The position numbers and the translations under genes were made by a program. 64,000 nucleotides of DNA from Silurus meridionalis (Eukaryota; Chordata; Actinopteri; Siluriformes; Siluridae). The notes under the pieces are model-generated. The model ran no database searches and had not been told where the DNA came from. It saw nothing but the letters and a program-made list of their open reading frames with translations. Below, piece by piece: positions 12,109 to 23,068 of the stretch; the first letter of the stretch is position 1; each line of letters starts with the position of its first letter. The stretch is from the NCBI RefSeq assembly GCF_014805685.1, contig NC_060893.1, positions 17,824,025 through 17,888,024 of the forward strand. Direction: 5' to 3'.

Positions 12109-13400
12109 ATAAAAAAAAAATAAAACTATAAAAACAGAGATCCCACTTTAGTAGACACTAAATATGTTTATCTAATAAACCCGGTCTTGTTGTCACCAAT
12201 ATGGATTGATAGTCAGTTGTTCTAAAATGCTGTGTGCAGAGATTTTAAAGTGTGTCACCAGTTTTGGATTTGGATATGTTACATTTCATTAAGGAAATCT
12301 TTGTAATACAGTACATAAGAAAATGCATATTCATGTAGTTCTGTTCATCTCTGTATAAAATGACCAAGCTGTGGCTAGACAGATGGAGCATAGCTTAAGG
12401 GTTTTTATACCAAATGCACCATGGTATGTATTTTTTATAAAAAAAAATATTTATTATTTTTTTAATGAATGTGCACTATAGACCCTCTTGAACCACCTCA
12501 CTAGCTATAAGCTATAAATGTGAGCCTAAGTTCCTTTTGAATTCTAGAGTCAGTTGCACAAGCTTAAGTCAGGGAGCAAAGTTGATCCTAATCCATACGT
12601 TGAGAGAAGTTTAAAACGTATGTGTATGTATGTGAAAGTATGTAGTAAAAACGGATTGTAGGTTAGAGCTTTTACCTACCTCACATATTTCACCAACACC
12701 TGCCAATCAGAAACAATCAACAGGAAATACTACACCTATGATTGAGACACAGAACTGGTTAGCGGTTTTCATCTGTCTTTCTGCGGTGTAACATTTAGGC
12801 TACTCCCAACATGGTCTGTCTCTTGAGTGAGTCATTTCATCAAAATCCAAATAGAATGTGCTTTAAAATAAAGTGGTGACTCAAATTAGCCATCTCTTTT
12901 ATTTGGGCTTTATGTGCTCTGGTTCTTGTGCAATCTCACTGGCATTTCACTAACAAGTCGTAGCAACAAATCAGCTCTACGCTTCATCTCAATTTATGTA
13001 TATACTGTATTTCATGAAATAAAGTATAATGTTGTATTGAGAATAAACTGTTTTCAATATTCTGTGATGTGCACCTTGCCAGTAATCTCAATTTGACCTG
13101 ATAACATTTTGTGCTAGCTAAGTGATTTGCAGATGTTAGTTTTAAGTTATAATTTAAGACTACATGAAAATAATTCAACTTTTAATTATATGTGGTTCAG
13201 AAACTTGAACATCTTGACTATATTGACACTATGCCATGACAAAGCTTTCGTTCTACTGGGGCAACCAGCTGTTTATGATTTACTTGGTCTTAAGTAAATT
13301 ATCATGGTTTGCTAATTTATCTGTGGTATTTACTGCTCTGGTTTCACAGAGACATCAGCTAGAGAATCAGCTTTCTACAGTTAACATTAATAATGTCATA
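12109..13400. other. Unique non-coding sequence
   Basis: A rich run (12108-12120) and AT-rich DNA. A further short piece resembling the attaggt terminal repeat occurs near 12165-12180. No exon seen. Confidence 0.45.
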
Positions 13401-13935
13401 CACCGATCAGCCATAGCATTAAAACCACTGACAGGTGAAGTGAATAACATTGATTATCTCATTACTGTGGCACCTGTCAAAGGGGAAGATATATTATGCA
13501 GCAAGTGCACAGTCTGTTCTTGAATTTGATGTGTTGGACGCAGGAAAAATGCACAAGTGTAAGAATCTGATGAACTTTAATAAGATTTAAATTGAAAGTG
13601 GTAGATCCAGAGCATCCCAAAAACAGCAGATCTTTTGGGCTGTTGCTGGTATGCAGTGGATAGTACTTACCAAAAGTGGTAGGTGTTAATTTGACTTTCA
13701 AATTTTTCCAAAATTTGCAGAATTCAATCCGATTAAACTTCTGTAAGATGTGCTGGACAAACAACTCAACTCCATGGAGGCTACATCTCACTAGACTTAA
13801 AGAATCTGCTGCTAACATCTTGAAGCCAGCTACCACAACACACCTTCAGAGGTCTTCTGAGGGTCAATGCTACAATGAGTCATATGTGTTTTGATGGCAC
13901 AAGGGGGGCCTAAAAAGATTAAGCAGGTAGGTTTA
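13401..13935 (+). mobile_element. Internally deleted Tc1-like transposon
   Basis: The left terminal repeat begins at 13401 (caccgatcagccatagcatt) after a TA. The 5' part matches a common fish Tc1 family through the N-terminal transposase region up to about 13680 (caaaagtggt), then jumps to the C-terminal region: gatgtgctggacaaacaact at about 13747, then cacaccttcagaggtcttct and gcacaaggggggcc. The join near 13678-13685 has the short homology ggt. The right terminal repeat is missing; the element ends at aggttt and runs into a 19-base A run (13936-13954). It encodes no functional transposase. Confidence 0.8.
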
Positions 13936-13954
13936 AAAAAAAAAAAAAAAAAAA

Positions 13955-16861
13955 GGTAAACACAGTATGCATATGTCCTGTACACTAAATTCCCATTGTC
14001 TGTTTCCTTATGGCCTACTAGCAGGAGAAGAACGCACATTGATTTGAATGCATTCTGCCTCTAGAATTCAATTTTGGGTTATAAACAGGTGATTATTGAA
14101 GAGATTTTAAGAGTTATTGTATTTTAATTGACAGAGTAAGCTAATTTCAGGTGCTACCTATTTGGTAATACGTCTAGTTTACTCGTGAGCTTTCATTATT
14201 AAGCCTTATACCAGATGTAATTATAAAAATGAGACTGAGGGGCAGTGAACAACCAGTGTTTTCTTGTATTTATTTTTCCATGTTGTTAAAAAAATAGGTT
14301 CAGTACCTTGTAAACACTTTGATATGCAACTATGTTATGGCATTTGTAGACTTTTTTCAAAGTGCCCAGTTTTCTATGGAGTTTGTTCTTCACTCATGCC
14401 CCACCAAAAAAAAGAATAAAGAAATTGACACAAAATGTAAAATAGGCAGAGGGTTATATAGGGGCTAACTAACCTAAATAACTTCTTGAGATGACAGATA
14501 ACATCCAACGTGAGTTAGCCCTCCACAAGGAAAACTTTTGATTTCGAAGGACTATTCATTAAAATAACTCATCTTAATAAATGTGACCTTTTTCAAATCA
14601 TTTTATATAAAATGAGTCATTAAGCTTTTCAAATTTATCTAACACCATGTTACCTAAAATCACTGGGTCTGAACTGAGATTCATCGCAGTACACATATTC
14701 TTCAGGGACACTTTATGAATTATTTTGAACAGCTTTTTTCTTTTTAAATATCCTTCTGAAATTTGAATATATTTAAAAGCCTGCATAAATGTGATACCGT
14801 ATTTAAAATGAATTGTATTTCAACGTAAGACACAGATGTTTCTAGGACACACTGTTAATCATCAACCAGCAGACTCTGTATTTTTCTCAATGATGTTGCA
14901 AAATGTGCACTTATTATACAGTACATTAGCACCTTTTAACCTTGAGGAAGTAATATCAATAGAAAGGGTAATCTTTTTGAACCCTTAATGAAGAATAATC
15001 GTATTGTGTTTTGTATAAGAATATTGGTATTGTGTGAGAAATATAATTTGGCAGAAAATTTTATTTTGTCTCTTTTTTTCCCCCAAGGCTTGTAACATTA
15101 AAACTGTTATTAGTAGTGCACTCAGAACATTGGACTGCACAGTAAATTAACAACCAAGACAGGCACACTGAAATATACATCCACATTCACATGTGCTATC
15201 CACTTCTGTCTAGAAATCAATTTTAGGCCCACCTTTAAAAAAACAATCAATTTAGCTGCCTAAGGCTGAACTTGCAGAGTAGTTTTTATGTATGCTGCCC
15301 CACAGCAAGGAGTTTTAAAAGCATAAAACAGCAAGTTTACTTCATAATGAAACTAGCCTCTTTCTGCAGAGACCTAAAACCATTGCTGATTATCACAGGA
15401 ATGCAATTTGAACTTTAAGCATGTTCAGCAAACCTTTTCACTGGATCTGGTCTCCAAATCAAGGTGTAAATCACCACACGAGTTGTCAATGCAAATCACT
15501 CGTGCTAGATCGACCATTACTTCAGGCAGCTGTCCGTTTGTTCTCATCTAGCAAAACTCATCAAATGTCTTCAGCATTTTTGGTGACATGTGCTGCTGAC
15601 ACATCTTTCAGAGCCCTTTCATCATAATTATAATTTGCAAGCAATAAACATGCATTCAGTTGAAAAGGTAATTGAGACATCCACCTTACAGAAAAATTCA
15701 CCAGCGGCTACACAGGAAAATGAAATGGAAAACGATTTAGTTGCTGAAGATATAAGGGTCAACATGTACGTTTGTTTTACACATTTATATTGTACTGCTA
15801 TTTAAATATTGTGTAAAATGTAAATATTGTCTATGAAGTAATGTTCAGATTGTACAATGTAGATCCTCTAATGATTTACCTGTGATATAAGAACATTACT
15901 ACATTCTGCTTATGTCTTTAGCTAGCATGGTCTGGGCTGGTGCAGAAAACGAACTTGAGATAATTTTATTGTTTAGTTATTTTCATTAGCATGGTTTGAA
16001 AATTCTTGTCATTGCCAATAGCATATTTGTAGCTTATGAGTTTCATGGCATACTATCCTGCCCTCCTGTTGATGGTTTTACCGCTGTGTTCACATTAATG
16101 TGGATACATTTAAAAATGCATTTTTCCATAGTGAGACATTGTTTTGTCCAGGTACAAAACAGAGCTTTTTAAAGACTTTTTTCAAACCTGCCACATTTGA
16201 AAAATTGAGAACTATAATGTATAATATAATATACTATAATTGGACTGAGAAAACACAGATATTCAAAAACATTGATGTACTTTTTGGTCATGTGACCCAT
16301 TCAGCTCAAAGCAAACAAGATGGTGGATCATATTAATCTGCAGTTGTTATCCCTGCTCTCTAGTTTGGTACCATTGTTAAAGATTAATACCACTTTGTGG
16401 ACTCACACTTGTGGGATTCTAAACAAGCTTGTCAGTAGCTTAGTGAAGCAGTTAATTATACAGGAACGGTGAAGAGGATTTTTTGAAGGATTTCTCAACT
16501 TTGCTTTTACCCACACTTGTCGACTCCAACTAGGATGATAATATAGTAGATAAGTGTCATGTGTTTTGAAGTGATGTTTTGTGCAGAGGTTTGACCATAA
16601 GTAGGACCAGTGGTGATGGAGAGATGCAGATTCATCACTGGGAAACATCTAACGTATCCGAATGGAAGACTTATAGCTAAAGAAGTTTAGTTTGTTTAAA
16701 TTAGTTTGTAGGTTGTTACAAAGTGTTAGATCAAACCTTTTCTGAGCAGTATTTCAGATGTCCATAATTAGCACCTGATATTCCTGGATTGATTAATACA
16801 AATGGAGTGAAATGTAAATAAATAGAATCTTTGATATAGTAAGCTATTGTGGCAAAATGGT
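13955..16861. other. Unique non-coding sequence
   Basis: AT-rich unique DNA. No exon, RNA gene or recognisable repeat. Confidence 0.45.
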
Positions 16862-17112
16862 TCTGCGTTAGGGGTTCCAATTTTACATCTGTCCTGTGTG
16901 CATGGATTTAACATGGATTTGTGGCGTGTCCTCTAGGTAATCCAGTTTTCTCACCCAGACCAAATACATGTGGAGGTAGGCTGATTGCCATTTCCAGATT
17001 GTCCCTAGTGTGTGAGTGTGTGAGTCTGCAATGGATTGGCACATTTTCCAGGGTGCCCTTAGTTCCCCGGGGATAGGCCCCAGGCTTTCTTGCAAACCTA
17101 AACGAAGTGGAA
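16862..17112 (+). mobile_element. tRNA-headed SINE-like repeat, second family
   Basis: Landmarks in order are ggggttccaattttacatct (B-box-like), ctgtgtgcatggattt, gtgtcctctaggtaatccag, gtaggctgattgccatttcc, attgtccctagtgtgtgagt and ggataggccccaggc. The same order recurs at 19478-19852 and 46664-46966, which defines the family within this window. The head is truncated. Confidence 0.7.
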
Positions 17113-17157
17113 TAGAGAATTATAATAGATTTCTTGATAAATCAATTATTTAAATAC

Positions 17158-17395
17158 AATTCAGTTTCAGTTTTATTTGTATAGTGCTTTTAACAAATGT
17201 CGAAAAGCAGCTTTACAGAGGTAATAAGGTTATAAAATTAAATTTATATGTTAGTGCCAATAAGGTTAGTGCCCATAAGGTTATCCCTAATGAGCAAGCC
17301 AGTGGCTACAGTGGCATGGAAAAACTCCCTGAGATGAACTGAGATTACCCTTAATGATGGAGAAGTTACAAAAGTGTATAAAGACAAAACTGCAG
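17158..17395 (-). repeat. Dispersed fish repeat with AAAGCGCTATA-type tail
   Basis: The plus strand reads cagttttatttgtatagtgc then aaagcagctttacag and caaggaaaaactccctgaga-like sequence (here catggaaaaactccctgaga). This is the reverse complement of a repeat ending in AAAGCGCTATA-AAATTGAATT. Two other tails of the same type occur at about 26757-26800 (+) and 33530-33625 (+). Its class (LINE or SINE tail) cannot be settled from this window. Confidence 0.65.
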
Positions 17396-17980
17396 TCTCC
17401 AACAATTTAGTTTAAAGAAAATTTTAATTAAAGGGTTTACATTTGTTAGACCCCATTTGAGTAATTCAGAACTGTGTGTGTGTTTTACATTTAATATTTA
17501 ATTCTTTCAAGATATGTTCTACTTATTTCTGCATACTTTAACAAATGTCTTCATCCTTTTCCTCCTTCATTCCGTCTTTCCCTCGATTTTCAGAACTGTC
17601 AGGATTTTCCTCTTTTAAGAGAAATTGGACATAAAACGCTAAAGAGTCCGTAGCACTAGCGTTAGCCGCTAACCGAGTTTTCATGAATGCACAAAACTAA
17701 TCTTACTTATGGTACAGAGTGAGTTGGGACAGTGACTCTAGTTTTTTTTTTATATACCCCTGGCATTTTTGTGTATGTTTTATAATAACAAAAAATTCAC
17801 TCAAAGGGTGAGGCGGAGACTAAACAAAACTCCCGGTCTGCCACTTAATGTGTTCCTGAGGGATTTTAGCAATGTTCAGATAATAAAAAGGCCTGCATTC
17901 GGTACACGAGTACACATGTGTACCGAACCGAAAGTCATGTACAGAAAGATTTATGTACGAACGCGTGTAGTCTTACACCC

Positions 17981-17983
<3 letters not shown>
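17396..17983. other. Unique non-coding sequence
   Basis: No recognisable feature before the TA tract. Confidence 0.45.

Positions 17984-18078
<95 letters not shown>
17984..18078. repeat. (TA)n microsatellite, left of fold-back
   Basis: About 47 TA units, immediately left of the Tc1 fold-back. Confidence 0.97.
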
Positions 18079-18079
<1 letters not shown>

Positions 18080-18293
18080 CATAACAGCATTAACTTTGAG
18101 CTACACTACAGTAGCTCATCTGTTAGATCGGACTACACGTGCCAGCCTTCGCTCCCTATGTGAATCAATGAGCCCTGGCTGCCCATGACCCTGTCACCGG
18201 TTCACCACTTTTACTGATCACTGCAGACCGGGAAAACCTTGATTGCACGTGGGGAGAAAAGGCTGGCTCGCGTGGTCCGATCCAACAGACGAG

Positions 18294-18296
<3 letters not shown>
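18079..18296. mobile_element. Fold-back made of two opposed Tc1 fragments
   Basis: Bases 18079-18236 are a minus-strand fragment of the same Tc1 family as 13401-13935 (N-terminal transposase region). Bases 18239-18296 are a plus-strand piece of the same part. As a result 18112-18168 and 18239-18296 form inverted arms of about 57 bases with roughly 80% identity and a 70-base loop. TA tracts flank both sides directly. Confidence 0.8.

Positions 18297-18331
<35 letters not shown>
18295..18331. repeat. (TA)n microsatellite, right of fold-back
   Basis: About 18 TA units directly after the fold-back. Confidence 0.95.
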
Positions 18332-18334
<3 letters not shown>

Positions 18335-18502
18335 GTTATTAGTATATTATTCAATGGGTGTCTAGACACTTGGTGACTGATCAAAAAAGCTCTGAAACAT
18401 CTATTTTGATTTCAGGGCCACTTTCAAGCGATGGGCTGCACCTGTCTTACTTCTCTCTCATTTTTATTTATTTATTTATTTTTCGTATTCCAACACGTTT
18501 TC

Positions 18503-18517
18503 TGTCTCTCTCTCTCA

Positions 18518-18554
<37 letters not shown>

Positions 18555-18607
18555 CTCACGCGCGCACGTTCGCCGTCTTCCTGCCTCAAACAGGCTCGCG
18601 CACTCTC

Positions 18608-18639
<32 letters not shown>
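18503..18639. repeat. (CT)n tracts upstream of exon
   Basis: Three CT runs at 18503-18515, 18521-18550 and 18612-18639 are separated by GC-rich sequence. They lie 320-450 bases upstream of the candidate first exon; pyrimidine tracts are common in vertebrate promoters, but a role here is inference. Confidence 0.9.
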
Positions 18640-18779
18640 GATGCGTTTGACGGCGTTGCAGCTGTGATGTGCTGACAGTATGAGATTCGCCTCTTTTGTG
18701 GCTCTGTGCATGCATTAAAAGTTGAGTTTATGTATGAGTTTCTGGAACCCCAGCATGGGCAACTTTCACTGAAGCCCTG

Positions 18780-18956
18780 TGCAACTCGTCAGAGAGGCGC
18801 GCGCGTCTGATTCTCAGCGCTCGGACCCTGGAGCGGCTCCGGTCTGTTTCTAATCGGAAGCCGATCGGACTCTTCTGCCACGGCTTTGGTGGTTATATAT
18901 ATATAAGCGGAACATATATGAGTCGGGATTAGAGATCCTCGTGACAGGCACAGAGA
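18780..18956 (+). promoter_or_regulatory. CpG-rich TATA-containing promoter candidate
   Basis: The stretch from about 18780 to 19110 is much richer in GC and CpG than the surrounding AT-rich DNA, for example aggcgcgcgcgtctg at about 18796 and many CG pairs through 18880. A TATA-like run at 18893-18907 ends in TATAAGCGG. A start site 25-35 bases further on would fall near 18925-18940 and give a 5' leader of about 20-30 bases before the ATG at 18957. The placement of the TATA box, exon and CpG enrichment agree with each other. The start site itself is not observed. Confidence 0.5.
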
Positions 18957-18999
18957 ATGGACCTGACGGCTTTGTACTTCACGCAGCTGCTGTTCTCAG
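18957..18999 (+). CDS. Candidate first coding exon, signal-peptide leader (partial gene)
   Basis: ATG at 18957 has A at -3 and G at +4, a strong vertebrate start context. The 43 bases encode MDLTALYFTQLLFS plus one base of the next codon, which would be a glycine if the frame continued. The segment is mostly hydrophobic and suits the start of a signal peptide. The exon ends in CAG followed by gtgagt at 19000, a near-ideal donor, which gives a phase 1 intron. Short signal-peptide exons followed by a phase 1 intron are typical of secreted and cell-surface proteins (immunoglobulin-type, receptor and adhesion families). No acceptor-linked second exon was found in the remaining 45 kb, so intron 1 would be very large. 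The gene is not recognised. A chance ATG plus donor in CpG-rich DNA remains possible. Confidence 0.5.
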
Positions 19000-19267
19000 G
19001 TGAGTGGCTCGAGCGCGTTCTGTGGAAATAAGCCGCGGTATGAACAAAGTCCAGCTGCTGAAAGACGCAAACACAAACGCAGAATACGTGCAGCTCGTGA
19101 TGCTTGCTCGTGCGATGGCGAGCTGCGCCTCAAATGTTTCATCTTGACAAAAAATTATATTGTGTGAGATGTGACAGATTTTATATTAGGGAAAGTAACT
19201 GATTATAACTGAAGTTTGTGACAGAGAGACAGAGACCAACCAATTACAGCAATACTAATCATGGGTT

Positions 19268-19290
19268 CAGACAGACAGACAGACAGACAC

Positions 19291-19359
<69 letters not shown>
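19268..19359. repeat. (GACA)n-(GATA)n compound microsatellite
   Basis: About five CAGA units at 19268-19288 are followed by about 17 GATA units at 19291-19359. The two unit types differ by one transition. Confidence 0.95.
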
Positions 19360-19477
19360 ATCATCACCATCAAATAATGAATAGGCTGACTATAATAGAC
19401 AGAAAGTCGACTCCAGAATTGCTCATCTGGATTGATAACATGTTTTGTGACACGATAGATTTTGTGATCAGATAGAT

Positions 19478-19650
19478 ATTAGCCTCGCACCAGGGGTTCA
19501 AATCTCACCTCCGCCCTGTGTGCATAGAGTTTGCATGTTCACCTTGTGCTTCAGGTGTGTCTTCCGGGTACATCGGTTTCCTCTCCTCATTCCAAATACA
19601 GGCCTTGCAGGCTGATGGGCATTTCCAAATTGTCCATCATGTGTGAATGG

Positions 19651-19708
<58 letters not shown>

Positions 19709-19852
19709 CAGTATGTGTGAGTGGGTGTGCAGTTGTGCCCTGTGGTTGGTTAGCACCTTGTCTATGGGAGTACCCTGACTTTTCCACAGAGTTCCCTGGG
19801 ATAGGATTCATGTATCCCTGTGTAGGATAACTATATAAAAAATGGATGGATA
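19478..19852 (+). mobile_element. tRNA-headed SINE-like repeat with TG expansion
   Basis: The family landmarks recur in order: ggggttcaaatctcacctcc (B-box-like), ctgtgtgcatagagtttgca, cttccgggtacatcggtttc, ggctgatgggcatttcc, attgtccatcatgtgtgaat, then a TG tract at 19652-19707, then gttggttagcaccttg and tccctgggataggattc, ending near atggatggataat. In related copies the position of the TG tract holds only a few tg units, so this copy expanded in place. Confidence 0.75.
19652..19707. repeat. (TG)n microsatellite inside a SINE
   Basis: About 28 TG units nested in the SINE-like repeat at 19478-19852. Confidence 0.97.
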
Positions 19853-20696
19853 ATAGTGATGATAATGATATCAATATAGATGGGCAGATAGCTACAGTAT
19901 AACAGACAGATACATGCTCTATTTCAACACAGATCTTTTTTTTTTTTCCAAATTATTATTATTAAACATTGTAGATTCCTTGGCATATTACTGCTCTCAA
20001 ATGATCTGTACCACTGCAATTGCTATTCAGTGGAAATCATTAACAGCACTGAGACCTTTTCTGTCATGTCTAACATGGTTACATGGTTGGAAACACCTCT
20101 AGAGTATCTGGAACCCTCCTCTATGCAGAGCATTACAAGCTCATATATATTTGTCTATGTTCAGTCACAGGATTTCAATAGAGTTCACTGAGAACGTGTG
20201 ACTAAGATGTTTTTGTCATTACGAAACATTGATTTTGTGTTGCTGTGTTGATTTAAATGTTTGTTTGCGCTCATGTTTATGTTGAAAGAAGTGAATTGGC
20301 ATTATCTTGTCAGAGTTTAGTAAGGTTTTACTATTGGGTTAATTATACGAATATATGAAGTCATCTGTACTTTTAAGAGGTCTTGTCCACTAGCTGCAAA
20401 ATAGCTTCATAGATAGATTATTTTATTCATCAGAGAGGGAAATGAATCAATGCTATTATAAAAATAATTCTGAAAGCTTACTGTAAACACAAACTGCAAA
20501 TCAAATTAAATAATAGATTACAAAAAACCTTTTTTTCAGGATAGGTGATTTTCTTTCTCATTTAGTTCTCATGCTTGGGATCTCAAATTGATTATGTCAC
20601 ACCATACTTAACAAAGGAAATATTCAGCATTCTTATTTGTCTAAATAAGTCACTATGCAAGAGCTGAAAATTATTTTTTGACCTTCTTCTACCTAT
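19853..20696. other. Intron-candidate unique sequence
   Basis: AT-rich with no recognisable feature. Confidence 0.45.
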
Positions 20697-20711
20697 TAAT
20701 ATTATTATTAA

Positions 20712-20749
<38 letters not shown>
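20697..20749. repeat. (ATT)n microsatellite
   Basis: Trinucleotide ATT run of about 17 units with one early interruption. Confidence 0.95.
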
Positions 20750-20750
<1 letters not shown>

Positions 20751-21014
20751 AACAAACAAACAAAAAAAACCTAGTGATTAAAAATTCTAAGAATCTTTTA
20801 TTTGATAAAATTAGTATATAATTCCTATTTTAGCATTTCTCTGTACGAATGCAAATAGTTACAAGAAATACGTTTTGTTATTATTTCTGTTGTTATTTAT
20901 TTTTCACCTGACTCATTCATTATTTTTTTATTTACACTAGCTAGTCCAATGACAGTAATAGAAAATAATAATAATAAAAATAATGAGTCAAGCTTAACAG
21001 ACAGACAAATAGAC

Positions 21015-21016
21015 AA

Positions 21017-21086
<70 letters not shown>
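21015..21086. repeat. (ATAG)n microsatellite
   Basis: About 18 ATAG units preceded by degenerate gacaaat units. Confidence 0.95.
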
Positions 21087-22045
21087 TCAAAGTTTGCCTT
21101 TGACATCTCCATATGTAAAAGACATAAAATATATATTATAACTATACAAAGCATTGTTGTAGTGTAAATCAGTAATCAAGCAGCATCACAATAATGTACT
21201 CAGTATTCAGATCTCTTACCTATAGCTATTTACCACCTGGACAATGTGGTGAACAAAGAGACTTTTATACGTGTCCCTTCTGGTCCTTGAAATGTAAAAA
21301 TGTCAGCCAGATGGGAGCGGCTCAAACTGTAAGGGGCTGAGAAGAATCCTAAATTATGCACGTGGCTTTCCTGTCCGTACTGTAATAAAAAAATTCATTC
21401 AGCTGCTTCTGATCACCTTTATTATACAGGGACACTTCGAATGTCACTGTGGTAATAATGCACAAATAAATCCCTTGAGTAGATGTCTAATAAACAAATA
21501 TTGTCATAAATCAGCTAAATTAGGTGTTTATTGGATAAAAAGGTAATTTTGTACTGTATAATCAATCAGAATGTAGGGTTTTATTTTGCTTTTTAGCTCA
21601 ATTTGAGCTCAATCTGGAAAATGTGTTTAATTGTAAACTGTAGGAATATTTAAATACTGTATTAATGGAAATCTAGTTAGTTCAGGAACATGTTTGTGAC
21701 CTGTAAGAACTCCTTAAATTACAGACAAGGACAAAAGGACTGTATAATGTGAACATTGTACATTTTACATCATATAGCTGGCACTAAATTATTGCTAGGC
21801 TTGTAAGATTTTGAAAGATTGTGCACACTTGTTCTATCATGTTAACAGATTATCACTGATTGACAATATTACACAGTGGTATTGGAGTGGTTTCAGCTGC
21901 AGTGATGATGCTGAGTAGGCAAAATGGGGCATGGTCAGATATGAGCCAGTTCCTTGTAGAGTTCGAAGTCAGGAATAGCTATAACCTAATGAGTTACTAG
22001 CTATAAACTGAGACCTTATATCGTATAAACTAAGCTCCTATATAA
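21087..22045. other. Unique non-coding sequence
   Basis: No recognisable feature. Confidence 0.45.
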
Positions 22046-22046
22046 C

Positions 22047-22098
<52 letters not shown>
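22046..22098. repeat. (AAT)n microsatellite
   Basis: About 17 AAT units. Confidence 0.95.
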
Positions 22099-22099
<1 letters not shown>

Positions 22100-23010
22100 A
22101 CAAAATTTCATTTAACAATCACAAAGTTGCTCTGATTTACTCTGAAAATTTTTATTTTTCAGAATTGAATCCCTTGTTCATGTTCGGCTTTATTTGTTCG
22201 GCAGCAGAGCGAATTGAAGCTAAGATGCATCAGAGACAGATGTTTTGTTGCTCAGCAAGTCAGACAGCAGGTTATTAAGGTTTGTATAGGATACAAGACA
22301 GGCTGAAAGGAAACACATATTATGAGATATGACACAATTGATTTTTTGCTGATCTTTTTTGCTGTCTGAAGACATGACGTTTATTTGAAAGACATATTAA
22401 TCGTTTTGAGATCCATTGTGATAATCAGAATCGTTCAAGAACTCCTAAATCTACTAAAATACTCTGTATTTAAAGTTAAATCACTTATTTATTCCAAATA
22501 TATGTACAAATTTGGTAAACGCTTCAAGACGAATCAGTTGAAGGTGAAATTTTTAATTGTGTCTAAAGTGAGTGATGCAATGCAATGGCTAATCTGCTTT
22601 GCAGAAAGATTGAGTCCATGGTATGGTTAAATGGCACTTATTCTCTATTAGTAGTGAAATGTAGTGTTTTTTTTTGTCTGTGATCTTTTTTCCCTCTAAT
22701 GGACTTTTGTGAGCGTCACTACAAGTGAAGGAGGTGTGGCGTGAACTTGCTCATTAATTTATGAGTAATTTGCATTTATTAACACATGAACAAGAGACAC
22801 AACATCAGTGTTACCAGAACATGTAAGTCTGGTGGGATTTTTTATTTAGCATTGCCCTGCAAAATAAATAAATAAATAAATAACACACACAATGGTACTA
22901 AAATGTTGATAAATGAGGCCTATTTCTAGTATTGAATCTATAGCTGTACATTCCCTCTAGAGTGATCCAAACATTGAGATCTCTAACCTGACCTGAATGA
23001 GAATGTGATT

Positions 23011-23012
<2 letters not shown>
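22099..23012. other. Unique non-coding sequence
   Basis: Contains a short AAAT run at about 22861-22882; otherwise nothing recognised. Confidence 0.45.

Positions 23013-23067
<55 letters not shown>
23013..23067. repeat. (TG)n microsatellite
   Basis: About 27 TG units. Confidence 0.97.
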
Positions 23068-23068
<1 letters not shown>

